A stretch of 21,531 nucleotides of DNA from positions 1-21,531 of the forward strand of contig NWUY0300004034.1 of the NCBI GenBank assembly GCA_004151065.3, given 5' to 3'. Under the pieces are notes generated by a model. It was not told where the DNA came from, did not search any database, and saw nothing but the letters and a program-made list of their open reading frames with translations. Below are positions 1-9,904 of this stretch, piece by piece. The stretch comes from Larix sibirica (taxonomy: Eukaryota > Streptophyta > Pinopsida > Pinales > Pinaceae). The position numbers and the translations under genes are program-made. Each line of letters opens with the position of its first letter. Position 1 is the stretch's first letter.

Positions 1-200
1 CCATTGAAATAGGCATCTATGATGTTGTTTTGGGTATTTAATGGATAAGATCATTAGGCCTCATCACCATGGACTTCCTAGAATTATACATCAGTTTTGA
101 AAAGGATGGCAATTCCTACATTCTCAAAGGACTCAAAGAAAGATCTCCATAAATCACACTCCCAATGTATGGAAACGATTCTAAAAAGGGCCATTCAGTA
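1..200 (+). pseudogene. Aspartic protease C-terminal tail, element A
   Basis: The opening bases translate to a block like VVLGI-stop-WIRSLGLITMDF, followed by ISFEKDGNSYILKG. In gypsy polyproteins this pattern (VLGxxWL..LG....DF....F..dG....L.G) is the C-terminal part of the retropepsin-like protease, just before the connector to RT. The stop replaces a Gln codon (CAA to TAA). The catalytic Asp would lie upstream of the window, so it cannot be checked. The block is therefore partial at the window edge as well as decayed. Confidence 0.7.
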
Positions 201-262
201 TTATTGCACAATTTCATGTTATTCAAGCCTTTGAGGAGGCTTCCTATCTAATTCAACCAGAT

Positions 263-1130
263 TTGCAGTCAACATTGAGAAAACACCAACAAGTCTTTGA
301 ACATCCACAAGGATTACCATCCTCATGTAGAGAACATGATCACAACATCCCTTGCTTCCAAGTATCCTACCATCCAATGTGTGCCCATTTTTTCATTCGT
401 TTTCCCAAAACAATGAAATTGAAAAGATTGTATAAGAGTTATAAGCAACTAGTGCCATCCATCCTAGTACTGACCCCTACTCTTCTTTGATGGTCATTGT
501 CCTTAAAAAATAAGGCACTTAGAGCATGTGTCCTATTTTTTGCTCCATAAACCATTTCCCTATTTCAATCAATGACGATCTCTTAATTGAGCTACATGGA
601 GCACGTTTCTTCACCAAACTTGATCTTTGCTCTAGTTATCACCAAATTCACGTGAATGAAGTAGATATTCCCAAAAAATATTTTCACACATGATGGTCAT
701 TATTGATTTTTGGTGATGCACTTTAGTATTTGAAATGCATCTGCCACCTTTTAGAACTTCATTAACACACCTTTAAGCCCCTTATATGTCATTTTTTTCT
801 AGTATTCTTTCATAATACCTTGGTCTACATCAAAACTTGGGTTGCACATGTGGATAAGGTCTTAAAACTCCTTCGTCACCACCAGTTGTTCCTTAAGAAT
901 ACGAAATGTGCTTTTGGTGCTTTAGAATTTAAATATATGTGACACATTGTTAGTGGGGAAGGTGTGTATGTGGATCCTAGGAAAATTGAGGCAATGAAAT
1001 ATTGGCCTCATACTAATAACCTTAAAATTTTGTGTGGATTTCTTGGCCCACGAGTTACCACCATAAGTTTGTCCAAAACTATGATAAAAGTTTTGCTCCT
1101 TTGACCACCTTACTAAAAGGAATGCCTTTA
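263..1130 (+). pseudogene. Connector and reverse transcriptase, element A
   Basis: The segment 263-490 keeps an open frame containing HQQVFEHPQGLPSSCREHDH, the standard connector before gypsy RT (Q..VF..P.GLP..R.HDH). RT blocks then follow across shifting frames: [33 protein letters not shown] (about 590-650), DGHY..FLVM, KCAFGALEF and VDPRKIEAMKYWP (about 970-1006). The thumb region, ending in a KFVQNYDKSFAPLTTLLK-like block, closes at about 1130. The catalytic Asp-Asp is lost: at 802-828 the frame reads VFFHNTLVY, where the family has FFDDIL, so 811-816 now encode His-Asn. RT normally copies element RNA into DNA; this copy is dead. Confidence 0.85.
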
Positions 1131-1590
1131 GTTGACATAAGGAGGTTGAGAAGGATTTTCAAGATTTAAAAGATGTTGTGTCTCCCACACCGGTCCTTGC
1201 CCTGCTTGATTTCAATAAAAAAAATTTTGGGGAATGCGATGCCTTAGGAAAAGGAATTGGGGTTGTGTTAATGCAAGAGGGACCACCCGCTTGCCTTCAC
1301 TAGTAAGCAATTATGTGATACAAACTTGGGAATATCTACCTATGAGAATTAAGTGTTGGTTATTCTTCATGAAGTTGATATGTAGTGTCCATAATTTATG
1401 GGGAATTGTAGATATTAAAACCACCACAACTTGAAATATTTATAGGAACAAAGGTTATCATCCCTAGAGAAAACAAAAGTGGGTCACCAAAATGTTAGGC
1501 TATGACTATGATATTATCTACAAGAACGACAAGGAAATGTGGTTGTTGATACTTTCTCTAGGAAGTATGATGAGGAAGGGTCTCCCTTGT
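1131..1590 (+). pseudogene. RNase H domain, element A
   Basis: Blocks in order: VEKDFQDLKDVVSPTPVLAL (from about 1144), then FGECDALGKGIGVVLMQEG (about 1228-1285). The latter is the first catalytic stretch of gypsy RNase H (ECDASGKGIGAVL in relatives), and its Asp codon is kept at 1238-1240. Next come ENKSG-type remains of the 'QQKWVTK' block, LGYDYDIIYKNDKE (about 1495-1536) and, after a frameshift, VVVDTFSRKYDEEG (about 1540-1575), which keeps the last Asp of the domain. RNase H would degrade the RNA template during reverse transcription. Several frameshifts make it non-functional. The element ends immediately afterwards. Confidence 0.85.
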
Positions 1591-2260
1591 GACATGAGCG
1601 AGGGCGGACCTATTGATTGCAGTGGACCTTGGAGCACATTTTCATGGTCTCAATGGTTTATTATAATGAAGCAAAACAGTGTTCAAATTGCTCTAACATG
1701 AATAACCTTTGTTATAGGTTAGTTGTGTTAGGGATAAATTCAATGGCTATATATAGAGGGGGAATCTTGAGCTCAATTCATAGAACTACCTTTATTCAAT
1801 AAAAAAGGTGGAAGGGTGTCAAAGTTTGTGGTAGTTTTGATAGATATATTATAGGCTCATAAAACCAAGAATACAAAGTTATTCTAGTTGGTGTTATGTT
1901 TGTTGATTGTTGTTTGAAGCATGATCTTGAGTACTTTATTGGCAACCTCAACTTGGTCATTGGAATGAGGATAGTATGGAGTGGAGATGTCATGGGTAAA
2001 TCCCAACATTGAAGTGAGTGTTTGGAATACTTCACTCTCAAAATGTATGCTATAGCAAGAAACCAATTTCTTGGGAATACTGAAGTGAATAATGATGTGA
2101 TTGAAGAAAATAAAGTTTTCGTGGTACAAGTATTGTCAAAGGTTTGCATCTCTTCCACCCATTTGGTAAAATAGTCAATGAACATAATGATGTACTTGTG
2201 GCCATTGCTAAATTTAGGGCAATATTCTATAAAGTTGATTCCTACATTGGTAGAAGGGAT
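1578..2260 (-). pseudogene. Integrase core, element B
   Basis: The minus strand reads GINFIEYCPKFSNGHKYIIM, then FIDYFTKWVEEMQTF, a middle block ending in HFESEV, then TPYYPHSNDQVEVANKVLKI, and a C-terminal block with IKTTTNF, IPPLYIAIEFIPNTTNL and VRPRSCHKGD (about 1585-1610). This is a gypsy DDE integrase, which joins element cDNA to host DNA. Of the catalytic triad, the first Asp has become Asn (codon 2234-2236), the second reads Cys (2055-2057) in the frame that best fits, and Glu is kept (1947-1949). Two conserved Trp codons have become stops (TAG in the TNW block, TGA in the LWAY block). The sequence ends before the family's usual C-terminal tail. Confidence 0.85.
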
Positions 2261-2269
2261 TTATGGTGA

Positions 2270-2540
2270 TAATGGGATGTAGAGGAGCGACTGGCACTCA
2301 ATATTTTGACATGATGGTCTAGTAAATCATGTAATTCTCATACATCCATGGAAAAGTAGGGCCAAAACTAGCCTACATAGAGGATTTTTTGAGTGGTGCC
2401 TTATAGATAAATTCCGCTAGAGGGGATACAATGGAAATCATTGAGAACATGGTATGCCTCCTTGGGAGATAGGCATTACTACAATATATTGTTGACTCCT
2501 CATTGATAAAGAATGTCACTATTAAGGAGATAACAAGGAG
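2270..2540 (-). pseudogene. H2C2-type zinc-binding domain upstream of integrase, element B
   Basis: The minus strand gives DILYQ-stop-GVNNIL, then SPKEAYHVLNDFH, then a GTTQKILYVG-stop-FWP block. In gypsy pol proteins this is the region GDTLYRRG...CL...EA..VL.D.H.G..GGHLSG..T..KILR.GYFWP, the HHCC zinc-binding fold at the integrase N-terminus. One His (NDFH) survives. The second His appears as Tyr (IYL), and the closing Cys pair is not readable. It sits in the right place between the RNase H side and the catalytic core, and is decayed like its neighbours. Confidence 0.7.
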
Positions 2541-2599
2541 ATAAATCTGAAACTATTGAAGAGAGTATCACATCTTACCTTCCTTGTCTCAAGGAGCTT

Positions 2600-3195
2600 G
2601 TTGACAAATGTAATGACTATCATATGTAGAGAGGTGTGGTATGAAACATTTGAGTATGAAGGTAGACCTGGATCTTCCATGGGTCGTCGAACAATAAGAT
2701 GAAGAGGTTCTCATTTGGGAAAGAATAATTGAGGGGCATGTAATTAGCTACATCAATAGGGAGGTCTTTGATGAACTTGGTGAGGGCATAGAGCCTTCTT
2801 TCTTTTGGGTGTGGCAAATTCAATATTAAAATATGAGAGGATGAATATCCAATGAGAGAACTTGTCATTGATTTAATATGTATTGAATGGGATTTTAATT
2901 AGCCTTGACTTTGGTGTGTCAAAGAAGGATATAATGGCATAAATTTTTAGTTGAATGGCATATAACCAATGCCATATTCTCAACATGATTGTAGTTCAAG
3001 GATAGGAATGAAAGGTTTTTGTTGAGGTAATATATGACAATCATGTGACCGTCATCCCATTGTTGAGCTAAAATTCTAGTGAAAACAAAGGACGAAGCAA
3101 AAATGTAAAAGATAAAATCCTATGTGTAGTTAGGGAAGCTAATCAAGGGGGTGGTGGTGAGAGTGTGTTTTAATGCATCAAATGCTTTCTAGGCT
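2600..3195 (-). pseudogene. RNase H and following linker, element B
   Basis: From the right, the minus strand reads YDFIFYIFASSFVF, then VIYYLNKNLSFLSLNYNHVE and CHYILLL. This corresponds to the gypsy RNase H segment (f.LY...S....G.LVQ......YY.SK.L...E..Y...EK..LA). After it come WIFILSYFNIEFATPK and KFIKDLPIDVANYM, a linker matching the family's 'W...L.EFDIEF..PK..K' and 'LPDEHLF.I...DPW' pattern; the latter appears as FPNENLFILLFDDPW (about 2670-2715). The 82-codon open stretch at 2620-2868 is a surviving piece of that linker. Frameshifts separate the blocks. Confidence 0.75.
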
Positions 3196-4064
3196 TGGTC
3201 ATCCCAAATAAATTTATTATTTTGGCACAAAAGACATATGAAATCATGATCATGAGTGGTGTAATTGGAGATGAAACATCGAAAAACATTGGCATTTCTC
3301 CAAATAATTTAGAGATGGTGAAGGGTGCATGGCGGGGGACACTTCATGATGGCATAAAATTTTAAAGGATCAATGATAATTCCTTCCTTTGATATAATGA
3401 ACCCAAGGATTCATCCAAAATTGATACAAACAACATACTTAAGTAGGTTTAATTGAATGTTTTATTTTTGGCACCGAAGAAAAATGACACATATGTCCTC
3501 TAAGTCTTGTGATCATCGTTTTAACCTATCCTTGAGATCATCAAGGTGGGATAGGATAGTGTGGACCTTATCATGGAAAATAAAAAACACAATATGTTGG
3601 AAGGTGGATCCATTGTTTTTAAGCCCAAATGGCATACCATGACAAGAGCGATTTCCCAAGGAGTGGTAAATACAGTTTTGTATTGATCTTTTTGGTGGAC
3701 CTAAATTTGGTTATACCTAGAGAATTTATCCATGAAGGACAACACTTCATGGTCAAAGCACTTATTGATCGCTTGGTCAATGAAGAGGGTTGGGAAATTA
3801 TATTTGGGGAAAGCCTAGTTAAGATCATGAAAATTAGTATAGACTTGAATGGTTCCCTACTTATTGACAGGGATAAGATTGGACATCAATTATGTGTAAG
3901 CTATGGGGTAAATGAACCATTTGATTGCAACTTTTCCATTTTAGCTTTGATCGATGGGGCTTTGGTGGGGTTAACATGTTGTTGTTTAAGTTACATAAGT
4001 AATGCATATGGCCATGTGTCAATATAGTGTTTGATGATACAAGGGTCCATGTAGACATTTCCAA
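3195..4064 (-). pseudogene. Reverse transcriptase, element B
   Basis: Blocks on the minus strand, right to left: SIKAKMEKLQSNGSF (about 3905-3955), a GTIQVYTNFHDLN-type block, AFPKYNFPTLFIDQA, HEVLSFMDKFSRYNQI, QYKTVFTTPW, MPFGLKNNGSTFQHIV (about 3600-3640), LSHLDDLKDR, ILGFIISKEGIIIDPLK (about 3380-3430) and MKCPPPCTLHHL. These follow the plant gypsy RT one after another. Unlike element A, the catalytic Asp-Asp of the Y/L-x-DD motif is still present (codons at 3537-3542). Stops and frameshifts between blocks mean the enzyme is nevertheless dead. A 132-codon plus-strand open frame over the same bases is only antisense. Confidence 0.85.
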
Positions 4065-5840
4065 GTAGGAGCACGCAAAGATGTCACAAAATTCTTGGAA
4101 TATTAATTCTTTTTAATCAATAACCTATTATGGGGAATATGTGGCTTCAAGAAGAATGTTTTCGATGATTCCAGTTATGAAAAAATGTGTACAATGATGG
4201 TTTTAATACGTTGGCCATGTTTCCTTCTTCAAAAGAATCTAGGGAAATAATAGGGTGTTTGAACCAATATACGTGGCCATGGGGGATAAATCCTTGGCCT
4301 AACTATGTACTGATTTGAGTTGGCAAGGGAGTTATGAGGAAGGAAATACAAATGGTGATGCAAATATTACTAAGGAAAATTAGAGGCAATCATGGCCTTT
4401 AGAATGTTTTCATCTAATTATAATATGTGAGCACTAGGGGCGAGTAGTATTAGATAGGATCGCCATTTGACTAGTATTGACACTACATGCAAGCAAAGGG
4501 TGTTCAATAGAGGTGGAGCCAACAAAAGTGGAAATGGTGTGAATGGACAAAATTTCAAATATGGAATATTATGTGGGTCCCTAATAGGATAGACAAATGA
4601 GCTCAATGTTGGGCCCACGCCAATGGGAGATGGAAAGGAAACATTGTTTGGGGAAACGAAACCAACAAATGTTGAAACATGATAAATGTAAACTTATTCT
4701 TTATGACATACATGGGGTGGGAGTAGGACATGCCGACCCAAAATCAACATGGTGATATGTCAGTGAGGTTTTTTGTTAGAAATAAATGAGGGAAGACTAA
4801 AAAGAAGGAACTTCTAGACAATGATAGATATATTGATTACATCCCTTGCACATGGAAGATGGGTGATTAGTTTGTAACCAAAGGTTGCATGTTATGGATA
4901 TAGCAAGTTCTTGCATAAAAGGCTAGGGATGTCCTAAAGTGAACCTAGTGGATCACTTCATGAATGCAACATAAAGGAATCTCATATATCCATATTAAAT
5001 AATATTTATTTTTATATGAATACATATGAGATTGATGATTAGATAATTACAATGGACATGCATATAAATACATGTAGAATGTGATAAGTCATGTCCTTTA
5101 GGAAATTCATGACTATTATTATCACAATATAGTAAATATAGAATATTGGCCTATATGAATACTAGTAAATATAAATGATTATACATACTGAGGGTAGTAT
5201 ACCGTTGGTATATTACATGCCCCCAACTAGTGTGGAAGGGATCAACAAAAGCACGAGAATAAAAGGTAGATGGATAAATTGGCAAAGTCCGAAAGCATAG
5301 GACATTGGCGAGTGGGGTGACCACTCACATTGTAGAGGGCATAAAGAAAGGAAATCTGAGTGTAAACATCATGCAGTTGTATGGCTAGGGATAAGCTAGT
5401 AGTAGGTGAAATGGTGTCCCCAACATTTAGTCATTGTGTATATGTCCACAATTTTGTCATGAACAAGTCCTAGTCTTCTGCTTGGGCATTTGAAATGGTC
5501 CTTGGTTTCTAGAATTTCTTTCACTAAGAGGAGACATAGGAGACAAGATCAATATAATAGTTTGTGCAGTGCATAGGTGGGAGGAAGGAGGATAGAGTTA
5601 CCATATATGCATGTCTAGGGTTAACTTTGGAGGGTGAGGGTGGCCATGACAAGGTACCTATCTATTTTAGGTGGTGCAAAGAGAAAGGGATTTTGTTGGA
5701 TGGAATTTTTTTCCTAAAAGGTCAGGTGCAAGGGGAACCCACTCATGGGTGGTGCAGTGTTACTTGTTTAGGGTGACAATGAGTAGAGGGAACCATTATT
5801 TTTTCAAGGATTTTACGAATGGTTCCATTTTTAGGGGAAT
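4065..5840 (-). other. Protease-RT linker of element B, no recognisable domain
   Basis: About 1.8 kb separates the B protease from the B RT. No conserved block that I can name is visible on either strand, and stops are dense. By position it should be the long, poorly conserved linker seen between protease and RT in some plant gypsy families. The subregion 4900-5230 is more AT-rich, with repeated TATA/ATAT strings, and may include a small insertion, but I find no convincing termini or target-site duplication. Open frames of 60-70 codons here (4418-4618 minus, 5564-5853 plus) look like chance. Confidence 0.4.
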
Positions 5841-6310
5841 TTATCCTCGATAAAAGGGACAATGCCTCGATGATTGATAAAATGGTAACACAAGAGAGGC
5901 ATCTATGTTTATAAATTTGATAGAAGCATCATGGTAAGCTCCTAACAAAGAAGAGTATTTAAACACATCAGGGTCCATCTTAGTGTAAGATGGGAGGTGT
6001 TTAGTGGATCCACTTGTGGGAAATTTTTTATCGATATTGGTAGGTGGTTTAGGCTCATAATATGTAAGTTGTTCCATAATATTTTTCCCGTCAAGGGGGA
6101 TCATCATGGTGCATAGTATAGAGGAAGCCACTGCATTCAGTCCATATAAAATTTAACCAAGAATGATGTTCTAATCAAGTAGGGCATTGACATTGTTAAT
6201 TTTGATCATGGCATTTTTTGGAAGGTTCCATATGAACATTATAAAATATCCTTGGAGTTGCACAAGGGTAGTTGTCATAGGCATGGAGGGTAATAGTTGT
6301 ATTTTTTTGC
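5841..6310 (-). pseudogene. Aspartic protease C-terminal half, element B, disrupted
   Basis: The minus strand reads NTTITLHAYDN (about 6270-6305), a block ending ALLD-stop-NIILG, then LNAVASSILCTMMIPLDGKN and EQLTYYEPKPP (about 6050-6080). This is the C-terminal half of the gypsy retropepsin: K.TI.AYD, then LLGR.W....AV.S....M..P..GK, then LTYYEP. The 96-codon open stretch 5841-6131 belongs to it and to the following linker. The upstream half with the DSG/DGG catalytic motif is not adjacent: just before the 'TTIT' block the frame runs into unrelated tandem-repeat DNA at about 6303. Function would be cleavage of the Gag-Pol polyprotein; this copy is broken. Confidence 0.65.
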
Positions 6311-6822
6311 AAAAATAAATAATATTTCCAAAAATTAGTCATAATTAATTAAATATGAAAACCAATATAACAATAATGGGAAACCAAGGTTGCAGTGGTA
6401 AATGAACCCCATACGAGGGAAACCCTCCACTCTCACAGATGCATCTTTATATTCTCATGTGCTCCATGTAATGATACATGAGGATTTATTTAAATACAAA
6501 ATCTTCATTGGAACTTTCCTAGTGACACTCTTCATTTCCCTGGTTTTTCTTGTACTCCTTTTAGCAACAATACAAAATCATTGCAAATCACATACTAAAC
6601 TTGTACACACCGATATCTCATTTGGGGGAAAACCTCCACTCTCAAACATGCATCATTATATTCCCATGTGATCCATGTAGTGATACATGAGGATGTCTTT
6701 AAATACAAAAAATTCATTAGAACTTTCTTAGTGACACTCCTCACTCTCGAAGATTTTCTCATGCTCCTCTTAATAAAAACACAACAACTTACTAAATCAT
6801 TACAAAACACATACTAAACTTC
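6303..6822. repeat. Insertion-like block with two tandem units of about 210-219 bp
   Basis: Two imperfect direct copies lie side by side, roughly 6405-6605 and 6606-6822. Landmarks repeat in order: CCTCCACTCTCA (6424 and 6633), CATGTGNTCCATGTA, TGATACATGAGGAT, TTTAAATACAAAA, GTGACACTC and CACATACTAAAC (6589-6600 and 6808-6819). The landmark spacing grows from 209 to 219 bp, so small indels have built up. The block interrupts the element B protease and its left edge is AT-rich. I see no terminal inverted repeats or coding signal; the open frames on both strands (6402-6671, 6595-6810) come from this repeat and are not genes. Its origin is unknown. Confidence 0.7.
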
Positions 6823-7420
6823 CACAAGATGAAAACATAGTCACAACTCATGTGACAACTAGACAATAAGCAAGAGTTATTTCTAGCAAAATATTGGATG
6901 GGTTCAGGTTCGGGGATCCCAACGTCTGGAATACATCAATGGATGGTAAGTTTTTCTATTTGCACTAGGGATCTAGAATGCAACCGAAGGAGGAAAATTA
7001 GCTTTGCTCTGTCCAAATCAAAAGTTATTAATTGAGAATCCAAAATATCAATAGTTCCCAAGGCTCACAGGGCTTTCCATTGGGAAGGACAAGTTTGAAG
7101 GACCTCTAATGTTGACATGGTGGAAAGTGATTGAGCGAAGCAAAAAACAATAACGTATGTAAGCACATCCTTTACATGTGGGTTATACGTAGTTCAATGT
7201 AAAGGAAACTTTTGGAACATGATATGTGTAGTCAACATTAGGTTGAGGTATATGCAAGGGACCACTAGAAGAGGGTTAGGCATTATCTCTTTCTACAGGA
7301 TCAATATTAAGGAATCCATAGGAATGAGTGTGGGTTTGGAGCTGAATGTCAGAAGAATTCATGTAGATTTTATGGGAGGAAGAGACTCTAGCTTATGGAG
7401 TATTTAAAGAGGAGGAGGAC
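6823..7420 (-). pseudogene. Gag tail / protease N-terminal side, element B (copy 1)
   Basis: On the minus strand a block reading YMNSSDIQLQTHTHSYG (about 7310-7365) resembles the gypsy Gag-protease joint 'vLLTS..v.LQTR...Y'. Further along, LPNGKPCEPWELLIF (about 7050-7095) recalls the '(L).GKP.EP....DIL.HL' stretch before the protease. The match is weaker than for RT or integrase, and the catalytic Asp of the protease was not found before the tandem-repeat block begins. The 62-codon plus-strand open frame at 7219-7407 is antisense to this and not a gene. Confidence 0.4.
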
Positions 7421-7574
7421 GATGTGGCCTCTTGATTATTGGAAACCAATTTCTGCTAGGGAATGGATTGTGTATACTGCTAATTATTAGGGTTAGAGTG
7501 CCATTGTTGAGGGCTATTTTTTCCAACACACAATAAGAGGTTGATGGCCCTTGTAAGATCAGCAACCATTGAAT

Positions 7575-7640
7575 CTCATTTAACTCAAGGATTGATGGGT
7601 GTAATGGTCATAAGTTCCATAGATGACACATGAAAAATTG
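7575..7640 (-). pseudogene. Degenerate Gag zinc knuckle, element B (copy 1)
   Basis: The minus strand reads CVIYGTYDHYTHQS. Gag zinc knuckles follow C-x2-C-x4-H-x4-C. Here the spacing is exact, but the second Cys is Tyr (one G-to-A change from TGT) and the last Cys is Ser. The first Cys and the His are kept. This motif binds element RNA in the capsid; two lost ligands mean it could not hold zinc. The same bases recur in the second copy at about 11883-11948. Confidence 0.6.
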
Positions 7641-7935
7641 GTTCTAAGATAATTGTTTATTCCTTTCTAAGGTGGGTTACTATTGGACTAATTTGGATTG
7701 TGGTTTGAATTTTGGTTGTTTCCCCTAGCATTATTATGTTGCTTCCAAGGAGGCCCCCCTTACCTAGTTTTTGGTTTTGGTTACAGTTATTATTATTTCC
7801 TTTCTTCTTTCCTTAGTTTTGTTGTCGTTGGTTGGGTGAATTAAAGTGTTTTGTTGAGAAAAAACCCAACCTTGTTGGAAAAAAGAGGGTGGTACTACGT
7901 TGATATGAGATGGTGACAAGGGGGGGGGGTGCACA

Positions 7936-9090
7936 TCATCCTTGTGGAGAACTTGTAAATGAGTAGTATTGGTTTGAAATTAGACATTGATAAGAGGAGA
8001 GGGTGTCATATGAAGAATTACATCCATTGTAAGAGGTATCAAGCTTGACATATGATGTGCTTATTCCATAAGAAGGATAGGAGCCACTGCACGGAAGGTT
8101 ATGACTAAAATTCAGATTAGTGGGTCGTCCATAAGATGTATTATACCCCCACATAATGATTTCCATAAAATATAGTGCTTGGGGCAAAGGACATGTTATT
8201 AAAACGGTTGGTTGCACGAGACAATCGATCCAATGGTATTGTCTACAATATGAGATAACCCTAGTATTTATGGTTTGTGGGAAGCGTACTTAGGAGCATT
8301 GGGGATGATGGTAGATATATACCAATACTAAGAGTAGATAATGTTAAATTGTTATTCCTTAAGGATGTCATGTTATTCATTTTGGAGCATGGTTGTTGCC
8401 ATATCTTTCCCAATCGTTGGAATAAGGAATTTCAAGAACCAATCCATGATAAGAGGGTTAATAACTCAAATTTTACAAAGGCTACACTATTGGTGCTACT
8501 CATGGATGTGGTTTGTGATATGAGTAGTAGTGATTTGGTGGCATGAAGTTAGAATTTCAATGCCCATATCATGATGAACAAGTAATTGGAAGAAAGTTAA
8601 AAAGATGTTGGCAAATAAATTAAAAGTGGTATGAATTTTGGATGGTTGTTCAATATATCTCTCAGTAGCGACCCTAGTGACAGTACATTGAAACAAACAA
8701 AGCTTGACAAATTATTTCATAATTATATTAGAGGAGAATCAAAGATTAAAGTTCATCATATGGTTCATGGAATCTCTCCATCTCAATCTTAGAACTTGGA
8801 TATTTCCAATGACAACTTGCTTGACATGGAAGGCTAAGTGTGTCATCATCAATGGGGTTATTTATGTGTTTCGATAATTGTAGAAGGTTCATAATATCCT
8901 TAAATGACATAATTTTACTTCCTCCTGGTCCAACCATGGTGGAGGTAGACCTTCCTAGGGAAGAGCTCAAAGTGGAAAAGATCATGGTTGAAGAGATTAC
9001 TTTTGACCTAATCGGTGCAATAGAAAGTGTTGGGATCCATTTAAACGGAGGAGAAATGCTATAGAGTCTACAAGAATGCCCGGAGGAAAG
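7936..9090 (-). pseudogene. gag capsid region, element B (copy 1)
   Basis: The minus strand has DDDTLSLPCQASCHWKYPSS (about 8785-8845), then FQCTVTRVATERYIEQPSK with HTTFNLFANIFLTFFQL (8590-8695), then EILTSCHQITTTHITNHIHE (8496-8560). Next comes a KAQQ-like QFNIIYS block (about 8330) and a Tyr/Ser/Pro-rich tail (7936-8217). This is the retrotransposon Gag pattern: a 'W/RYIEL' box, 'F..LA..F...FQ', then a conserved helix region ending in 'HE(W)'. Gag forms the virus-like particle in the cytoplasm. An extra T near 8267 breaks the tail frame relative to the other copy, where 158 codons are open. Stops elsewhere make both copies pseudogenes. Confidence 0.65.
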
Positions 9091-9900
9091 AGTTCACAAT
9101 AATTTCTAAAGTTTCGAGTCCCAAAATCTAATAGTAATCAATAAGGTGTGTGTAATAGAGTTGTGTTAATAACCATGTTGTCAAACAAAAAGGTTGTCAA
9201 CTATTGTGGAAAGAGGTGTAAGTGTTTAGGTGATGAATCACGTGGTTTTCAGTTTGTATCCAATGATGGTAGAAAATGGTGTGTGTTTACCAGTTTGAGA
9301 GTGATATAAAGTAAAACACATGTCTAATACTTTAGTGAGGCTCAAGCAATTCATGCTTAGTAATTTGGCCTTCCAAATGTCTCATATGAAAATGAAGGTA
9401 TCCATTGAATGAGGTAAGTTAAGGTATGATAGAAATGGTTATAGTCAAATGCCTAAGGTGTTGAAATCTAAAGGGGCAACAACTATCCATCTTAGATGCT
9501 CTCATAATCCCACATGGGAAACCCAATGATATACCTACCATTGGCAATTAGGATACCCCTTTATATATCATGGACAAGGGTTACCAACTTTAAACAATCA
9601 AGAGGTGACATGCACTTGAAAGAGATGGGAGGATCCTCCAATCTATTGGAACAAAACTAATCATTGGCACTCAAAAGAGAGTGCATCCATTGTGTTGGAA
9701 ACACATATACTACAAAGGATATTAGGTACCTCAGGAAAAAAGGCTATGTTTCAATGAGAAACAACCATAGAGTGTTGTTTGGGTTCCTAACTCCACAATC
9801 CTACTTTTAGAAGTCTTTGTTTGGCGACATGAACCAAGCCTGTTATCTTTTAAGGAGTTCCAAAGGAGGTATTTCAAACTTCCAACGATTTAGAATCTAT
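9091..9900 (-). other. Untranslated leader or gag N-terminal region, element B (copy 1)
   Basis: About 0.8 kb between the gag core and the LTR-like subrepeat at 9905. No conserved motif is visible on either strand. By position it is the leader plus a fast-evolving gag N-terminus. The plus-strand open frame 8840-9064 next to it is antisense to gag. Confidence 0.35.
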
Positions 9901-9904
9901 TGAG

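Larger units (their letters stand above)
1..1590 (+). mobile_element. Ty3/gypsy element A, pol remnant truncated at both ends
   Basis: Read left to right on the plus strand this is a decayed gypsy pol: protease tail, protease-RT connector, RT, then RNase H, the normal order of the family. Neither LTR, nor gag, nor integrase is in the window. The left end is cut by the window edge. The right end stops just after the RNase H motif VDTFSRKYDEEG (about 1534-1575), where minus-strand integrase of element B begins. The reading frame shifts many times and stops are frequent, so it cannot encode a working polyprotein. The RT and RNase H wording is that of plant Ty3/gypsy elements; I cannot place it in a named lineage without a tree. 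Confidence 0.85.

Noticed and set aside
1775-1850. Plus-strand reading that looks like the start of a gypsy integrase core (FIELP...SKFVVVLID)
   Set aside because: The same bases fit the minus-strand integrase C-terminal region of element B far better and continuously (IKTTTNF to IPPLYIAIEFIP), so the plus-strand likeness is chance.
3629-4027. 132-codon plus-strand open frame
   Set aside because: Lies antisense to clear RT motifs of element B; no domain in its own frame.
4929-5217. Possible solo LTR (starts TGTCCTAAAG, ends TATTACA)
   Set aside because: TG...CA ends alone are common; no target-site duplication, no clear promoter signals and no second copy in the window.
7920-7929. Run of 10 G, suspected sequencing artefact
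   Set aside because: The same 10-G run occurs in the second copy (12228-12237), so it is probably real; on the coding strand it would be a proline run in the gag tail.
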